Of a stretch of 38,087 nt of DNA, positions 34,001-38,087 are shown in pieces. The DNA lies in NCBI GenBank assembly GCA_027066365.1, contig JAMONV010000043.1, positions 1 to 38,087 of the forward strand, given 5' to 3'. Made by a program: the position numbers and the translations under genes. Below the pieces are notes generated by a model. The model worked only from the letters and a program-made list of their open reading frames with translations. It was not told the DNA's origin and made no database searches. Within the stretch, counting starts at the first letter, position 1. The number at the start of each line of letters is the position of its first letter. Origin of the DNA: Flavobacteriales bacterium (GTDB lineage Bacteria; Bacteroidota; Bacteroidia; Flavobacteriales; Flavobacteriaceae).

Positions 34001-37000
34001 CCCGATCTCGAAGAATCATGTGAAGCTTATCATTCTCAAAATACCAACGGAGCTTGGACAGGTGAAACACCGGCAAACTTAACTGTCACAACTTCCATTA
34101 CCCATCAAAATAGTAGCTCCGACTTTACTATCGCCAATCAATACCGTTTTTATCAAACGGATATGGTTAATAGTCTGAATAATAATTCTTATTCCTTGGT
34201 TTATGATTTCGATGCACCCGTGAAAGTTTCGGAATTGGCATTGGCAATTTACGATGTGGATCTCGCCTATTCCGCAACCTTTGTCGTATCCGGCGGAACG
34301 GCAACTCCCGCCGATTTTTCCGTCTTCCGCATTGCGGGTGCAATTCCTAATGCACTGATTTATAACCCTGCAAACGGAAACATCGATTACGACGGAACAG
34401 GACCGTCTAACCCTTCTTATTCCATTATGTTAATAGGAATTACCGATGCAACATTAACCCACATAGAAATCGTCCTTCATGCTCAAACAAGTGGCGATTA
34501 TGTCGCTTATTCCCTATTCGGTAAAAAAGTTTGTGATACCGATGGCGACGGTATTCCCGATTCCTTGGATTTGGACAGCGATAATGACGGTATTTCCGAC
34601 CTAATCGAAAGCGGTCAAGACCCTGCATTGGACAGCAATAATGACGGACGACTCGACAGCACAACCGATAATGATAATGACGGTTTAATGGATACCGCCG
34701 ATGCCGATGACAACGATTCCGGATCCGACGGAACCGTGACCCCCGTTGATACCGATGGCGACGGTATTAACGATTATTTGGATTTGGATGCCGATAATGA
34801 CGGAATCCCCGATGCTGTTGAAGCCCAACCCACTAACGGATATCAAGGCAACGACGGCGATGTCTCCGATGATGTGGACGATAACGGAATTCCGCCATAC
34901 GGATTGGTAAGTCCTCAAAATACGGATGGAACCGATACACCCGATTATATCGATACCGATAGCGATAACGACGGTTTGGGTGATTCCTACGAAAACGGAT
35001 TGACGCTTTCGGGAAATGATAATGATAACGACGGTATCGATGATGCCGTGAATGCATCCTATCAGGATCCCGACGGCGATGTAAATAATCCTTTGAATGA
35101 CTTGCAAAATCAAGATACGGATAATACGGAACCCGACTACCGATCCTTGAATGATCATGACGGTGATGGAATTCCCGATGTAGCGGATTTGGACGATGAC
35201 AACGACGGAATTCCCGACACGGAAGAATATACCTCCGATCCCTTTGCCGATAATGACGGTGATGGCATCCCCGCTTATCTTGATGATAACGATAATGACC
35301 CTTCAATAGGTGATGACAACCATGGAGTTGAGCCTGAATTTGATTTTGATGGCGACGGCGTGCCGAATCATTTGGATTTGGACAGTGATAATGACGGTAT
35401 TTACGACATCGTAGAAGCGGGCAACGGCGCCAACGATACCGACCACGACGGTATGACAAATAATCCTGTCGGTAATAACGGCTTGGATAATAATCTTGAA
35501 GGCGACGATACTCAAAGCGCTACGATAAACTATACGATTCCCAATACCGATGGAACCGGTAATCCCGATTATCTCGATATCGATGCCGACGACGACGGAA
35601 TCGTAGATAATATAGAAGGACAAACTACAAACGGCTACATCGCTCCGAGCGGAACAGACTCGGATAATAACGGTGTAGACGATGCCTACGACACCAACGG
35701 AACTTGGATTAATCCCGTTGACACCGAAAACGATGGAACACCGGATTACTTGGATACCGATTCCGATAACGACGGCGACAGCGACGCTCTCGAAGCTTGG
35801 GATACCGATAATAACGGTATTGCCGATACAAATCCTTCCGGTACCGATTCCGACGGCGATGGATTGGATGATGCCTACGATAATGACGATGCGCAAATTA
35901 ATCCTACCAATGGCCAGGTTCCTACCGACTTCCCTAACTTGGATGATCCTGCAAGCCCCGAGCGTGATTGGCGTGAAAGTGAAGATTATGATGGCGATGG
36001 CGTTATCGATAGTGTTGATTTGGATGATGATAATGATGGTATTCCCGATACGGAAGAATATGATTCCAATCCGTTTGCCGATAATGACGGTGACGGTGTG
36101 CCAGCCTATTTAGACGATAATGATAACAATCCTTCAATAGGAGATGATGATCATGCCGTTCAACCGGAATTCGATACCGACGGCGACGGTATCCCTAATC
36201 ATTTGGATATAGATTCAGACAATGACGGTTTGACCGATACCAACGAAGCGGGCGGTACGGATGCAGACGGCGACGGACATATCGATAACTTTACGGATAA
36301 CGACGGCGACGGATTAGCCGATGAAGTTGATAATATTGATAGCGGTTCGGGAGTCGGCGAAGTTACCGGCGGAACACCTTTGGCCGAACCGGATACCGAT
36401 GGCGACGGACATGTCGATTATTTGGATATCGATGCGGATAATGACGGTATTCCCGATAATATTGAAGCACAAACCACGCAAGGATACATTGCGCCCACAG
36501 GTAATGACTCCGATGGCGACGGACTGGATGATGCTTATGATACGAATAATGGCGGCACTTCATTAGCTGATCCTGAAGATACGGATAATGACGGAACACC
36601 CGATTATTTGGATGAAGATTCCGACGGTGACGGTGTTGCCGATATGACCGAATCGCATGATCCCGATGGCGACGGAATACCTAATGTAACCTTAACAACC
36701 GACGATACCGATAATGACGGCTTGTTAGATGTATTTGAAGGAAATGATGTGAATGACGGTTTTGATGTAAACGACGAAATAGATGATCCCGCCGATCCGA
36801 ACCAATTGCAGAACTTGGACGGTGAGGACGAACCCGATTATCGCGATATTGATGATGATAATGATCAGGTGGATACCCAATATGAAAACCCTGATCCCAA
36901 TAATGACGGTAATACCGACGACGCACAAGACAGCGACGGCGACGGAACGCCCGACTACTTGGATATCGACGACGACGGTGATAGCGTCAACACGGAATAT

Positions 37001-38087
37001 GAAAACCCGGATCCCAACGGAGACGGTAATCCCGACGACGCACAAGACAGCGACGGCGACGGAACGCCCGACTACTTGGATATCGACGACGACGGCGATA
37101 GCGTCAACACGGAATATGAAAACCCGGATCCCAACGGAGACGGTAATCCCGACGACGCACAAGACAGCGACGGCGACGGAACGCCCGACTATTTGGATAT
37201 CGACGACGACGGCGACGGGGTGAATACCGAATTTGAAAACCCGGATCCCAATGGCGACGGCGATCCTTCCGATGCACAGGATACGGATGGCGACGGCATC
37301 CCGGATTATTTGGATACGGATGATGATGGTGACGGTATTCCTACGGATGTTGAAGGTGCCGATCCGAATGGCGATGGCGATCCTTCCGACGCAATTGATA
37401 CGGATGGTGACGGCACACCCGATTATCTTGATACGGACAGTGATAATGATGGAATCCCCGACAGTGTTGAAGCCGGCCCCGACCCGGCGAACCCGGTAGA
37501 CACTGACGGCGACGGAATTCCCGATTATCTCGATTTGGATAGTGATAATGACGGAATTCCCGACACGGATGAAGCCGGATCCGATCCTTCCAACCCGGTA
37601 GATACTGACGGCGACGGAATTCCCGATTATATCGATTTGGATAGCGATAATGACGGTATCACCGATACCACCGAAGCCGGCGGTCAGGATGCAGACGGTG
37701 ACGGTATCGTAGACGGCTTTACCGATTCCAATGGAAACGGTATTGACGATACGGTAGAAAACAACCCTTTACCTACACCCGATACCGATGGCGACGGAAC
37801 ACCGGATTATACCGATACGGATAGTGATGATGACGGTATCACCGATACCACCGAAGCAGGTGGTCAGGATGCAGACGGTGACGGCATTATTGACGGATAT
37901 GTTGATACGAATAACAACGGATTGAGCGATACCGTTGAAGGAAATCCGCTTCCATTACCCGACACCGATGGAGACGGTCACGTAGATTATTTGGATATTG
38001 ATGATGACGGAGACGGCATATTGACGTCTGAAGAGTCTCAATCCGACACGGACGGGGACGGTTTACCTGATTATTTGGATATAGATG
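31001..38087 (+). CDS. giant secreted adhesin with cadherin-like domains and thrombospondin type 3 repeats, partial
   Basis: Open from the ATG at 31001 to the last base: at least 2,362 residues, C-terminus missing. Residues 1-24 are a signal peptide (ends FSNAQ). A cadherin-like Ig domain follows (about 28-140, [18 protein letters not shown]). Residues about 144-667 are beta-sandwich domains of the DUF11-like type. About 667-772 is an Ig-like module with ATGVTLDS-style loops, and two more cadherin-like domains lie at about 773-875 and 875-980 ([18 protein letters not shown] and ANDDYAYT). From about 980 to the end it is Asp/Gly-rich thrombospondin type 3 repeats ([19 protein letters not shown]), which bind calcium, broken by a non-repeat segment at about 1007-1178. 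Such Bacteroidota proteins are usually type IX secretion or gliding-motility cargo; the sorting domain would lie beyond the window. Confidence 0.92.
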   Translation, partial: MKVNVLRFYLTWVATVIFLGFSNAQNAPQAQDDANSTAYNTTLNVVAADGVLANDSDPDGDPIQVTHFIINGNSYAANGNSVTISGVGTFSMNADGSYSFTPDNGFSGNVPEITYYIADDETPANTDHAVLHLYVEDNVSNLAISISSCNQGFIKPGTVVDGVTMTNGAYKIRYTISFRNLSNAVGYGSASQITDIQVFNDLEDAFGDGTILYIERNGCSTSHTEDGLGGYYPQDWDMSDIDTNEFDEADSTPGADGLFLSSSVSDNILYPRQSVTINYCLYVSPDYAGDPDIPARSYPDPSGSGIDFTNTVRATSSSGNPTGQITITDFHTQQSFVSAALHLGSNSYGYTVPVQTDGTYIFSNEVIIKNDGSTVANDVNYNYALGNWIDDGITFTSLTLTQVSGPAVTLNSNFNGDSDAYLLASGQSLNPGDEIVIRIDHVVAPTTYSSWNYFSIPNPSMTLGAADGFDELAPANKRRISFVTWSDSDGSHVDRYDRKDNSPYTPSSDNQCQCDGAAMRFPYSITISLDKTIENNVPASSGTPGNRDITFRYVITNESSSTVHLEQVQLTDDLNGIFGSHFVRIVSAPAITASTANTDPGLNAGYNGNSDINIFTGTDGIIDPGEQVTVEMTVEISPVVNVDNVAEVTGKNPENENLSATGSVNVHVSNELQAQDDNGTSVYGGVGGTVINNVLEDNGNGPDTFNGSPANLGDVTISQGSGWPSGVTLDSSTGAVSVAPGTTPGTYSLPYNICDPAEPSNCSTAYVNFEVLNDTPVANDDSITTDEDTSVNIPVTANDNFGNDGPSTGTITIVTQPQHGTATVNDNGTPNDPTDDYVEYTPDPDYNGSDSFEYQIEDGNGDTSTASVDITINSVNDPPVANDDYAYTAINEPVNIDVVTNDTDVDGTVDPLTVDLDPSTPGIQTSFTDSDGNQWTVDNTGTVTMTPANGYTGNATITYTVLDDSGAVSNEANITVAVMDDTDGDGIADSVDLDDDNDGIPDLEESCEAYHSQNTNGAWTGETPANLTVTTSITHQNSSSDFTIANQYRFYQTDMVNSLNNNSYSLVYDFDAPVKVSELALAIYDVDLAYSATFVVSGGTATPADFSVFRIAGAIPNALIYNPANGNIDYDGTGPSNPSYSIMLIGITDATLTHIEIVLHAQTSGDYVAYSLFGKKVCDTDGDGIPDSLDLDSDNDGISDLIESGQDPALDSNNDGRLDSTTDNDNDGLMDTADADDNDSGSDGTVTPVDTDGDGINDYLDLDADNDGIPDAVEAQPTNGYQGNDGDVSDDVDDNGIPPYGLVSPQNTDGTDTPDYIDTDSDNDGLGDSYENGLTLSGNDNDNDGIDDAVNASYQDPDGDVNNPLNDLQNQDTDNTEPDYRSLNDHDGDGIPDVADLDDDNDGIPDTEEYTSDPFADNDGDGIPAYLDDNDNDPSIGDDNHGVEPEFDFDGDGVPNHLDLDSDNDGIYDIVEAGNGANDTDHDGMTNNPVGNNGLDNNLEGDDTQSATINYTIPNTDGTGNPDYLDIDADDDGIVDNIEGQTTNGYIAPSGTDSDNNGVDDAYDTNGTWINPVDTENDGTPDYLDTDSDNDGDSDALEAWDTDNNGIADTNPSGTDSDGDGLDDAYDNDDAQINPTNGQVPTDFPNLDDPASPERDWRESEDYDGDGVIDSVDLDDDNDGIPDTEEYDSNPFADNDGDGVPAYLDDNDNNPSIGDDDHAVQPEFDTDGDGIPNHLDIDSDNDGLTDTNEAGGTDADGDGHIDNFTDNDGDGLADEVDNIDSGSGVGEVTGGTPLAEPDTDGDGHVDYLDIDADNDGIPDNIEAQTTQGYIAPTGNDSDGDGLDDAYDTNNGGTSLADPEDTDNDGTPDYLDEDSDGDGVADMTESHDPDGDGIPNVTLTTDDTDNDGLLDVFEGNDVNDGFDVNDEIDDPADPNQLQNLDGEDEPDYRDIDDDNDQVDTQYENPDPNNDGNTDDAQDSDGDGTPDYLDIDDDGDSVNTEYENPDPNGDGNPDDAQDSDGDGTPDYLDIDDDGDSVNTEYENPDPNGDGNPDDAQDSDGDGTPDYLDIDDDGDGVNTEFENPDPNGDGDPSDAQDTDGDGIPDYLDTDDDGDGIPTDVEGADPNGDGDPSDAIDTDGDGTPDYLDTDSDNDGIPDSVEAGPDPANPVDTDGDGIPDYLDLDSDNDGIPDTDEAGSDPSNPVDTDGDGIPDYIDLDSDNDGITDTTEAGGQDADGDGIVDGFTDSNGNGIDDTVENNPLPTPDTDGDGTPDYTDTDSDDDGITDTTEAGGQDADGDGIIDGYVDTNNNGLSDTVEGNPLPLPDTDGDGHVDYLDIDDDGDGILTSEESQSDTDGDGLPDYLDID
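35155..36830. repeat. duplicated super-module of about 280 residues in the adhesin
   Basis: Two long units follow each other in the same order. The [14 protein letters not shown] marker recurs with its GGAAGAATAT at 35221 and 36052 (831 bases apart). The GYIAP marker recurs at 35633 and 36482 (849 bases apart). Between them come [23 protein letters not shown] and PNHLD elements in both units. A partial third unit with EAQPTNGYQ is visible about 800 bases upstream (near 34812). Confidence 0.75.
36917..37267. repeat. 117-base tandem repeats (39 residues) inside the adhesin
   Basis: Units start at 36917, 37034 and 37151 and encode [20 protein letters not shown], then [19 protein letters not shown]. 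The first two units and the first half of the third are nearly identical at DNA level (GGT/GGC changes only), so the expansion is recent. Two diverged units of the same length follow at 37268 and 37385. Confidence 0.9.
37490..37900. repeat. 102-base and 180-base tandem repeats inside the adhesin
   Basis: AACCCGGTAGA-type joints recur at 37490 and 37592 (102 bases, 34 residues: [30 protein letters not shown]). A longer unit with ACCGATACCACCGAAGC recurs at 37661 and 37841 (180 bases, 60 residues). All are in frame. Confidence 0.8.

Noticed and set aside
33861-37499. Many open frames on both strands across the adhesin stalk, such as those rich in Ile/Val/Gly or His/Tyr/Arg
   Set aside because: They are by-products of the repetitive Asp/Gly codons. 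The in-frame adhesin reading is continuous from 31001 to the end and explains the region completely.
36917-37500. CRISPR array, because of the regular direct repeats
   Set aside because: The repeats are contiguous without spacers, are multiples of three and lie in frame in a calcium-binding protein.

Overview
The window is chromosomal DNA of a member of the Bacteroidota, probably close to Flavobacteriales. Signs of this are: promoters of the TTG-N(16-20)-TAnnTTTG type and A-rich leaders without Shine-Dalgarno boxes; a 7TMR/HisKA/receiver/AraC hybrid sensor; DUF4290 next to murA; DUF493 and DUF4301 proteins; a two-subunit 2-oxoacid:ferredoxin oxidoreductase; a very long TamB; and a giant secreted adhesin with cadherin-like and thrombospondin-type-3 repeats. 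I found no rRNA, tRNA, CRISPR array, transposase or phage gene.

Layout. 1-3.7 kb: an exported probable beta-barrel protein and a hybrid two-component regulator. 3.7-4.5 kb: a decayed zone with a 50-residue stump of an ADP-ribosylglycohydrolase and two short tandem repeats. 4.5-7.4 kb: M3 peptidase, a small membrane protein and a DUF493 protein in overlapping frames. 7.4-7.6 kb: a GC-rich non-coding block. 7.6-9.6 kb: DUF4290 and murA. 9.8-12.3 kb: M1 metallopeptidase, rnpA and yraN. 12.5-15.4 kb: korA-korB, closed by a clear terminator. 15.5-16.5 kb: an orphan CydB-like membrane protein. 16.5-19.8 kb (minus): YceI-like lipoprotein, mpl, radC and a PPOX-fold lipoprotein in one tight operon. 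19.9-20.6 kb: glycosyltransferase 2, divergent from that operon with overlapping promoters. 20.6-23.7 kb (minus): a two-domain NadR-type kinase/DUF4301 protein and an endonuclease/exonuclease/phosphatase-family protein. 23.7-24.3 kb: no gene. 24.3-28.7 kb (minus): tamB. 28.7-30.8 kb: tsaD and a DegT aminotransferase. 31.0 kb to the window end: the adhesin, still open at the last base.

Themes. Cell-envelope work dominates: MurA makes peptidoglycan precursor, Mpl recycles it, TamB serves the outer membrane, and a lipoprotein pair, a GT2, a DegT aminotransferase and the adhesin act at or on the surface. Central metabolism is represented by KorAB and RNA processing by RnpA and TsaD. The items I consider most worth following are the kinase/DUF4301 fusion with pyrophosphorylase-like motifs, the nested repeats of the adhesin, the orphan CydB-like protein, the GC-rich intergenic block and the ADP-ribosylglycohydrolase stump. 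I did not find a clearly new multi-gene system; the fusion protein is the nearest candidate.
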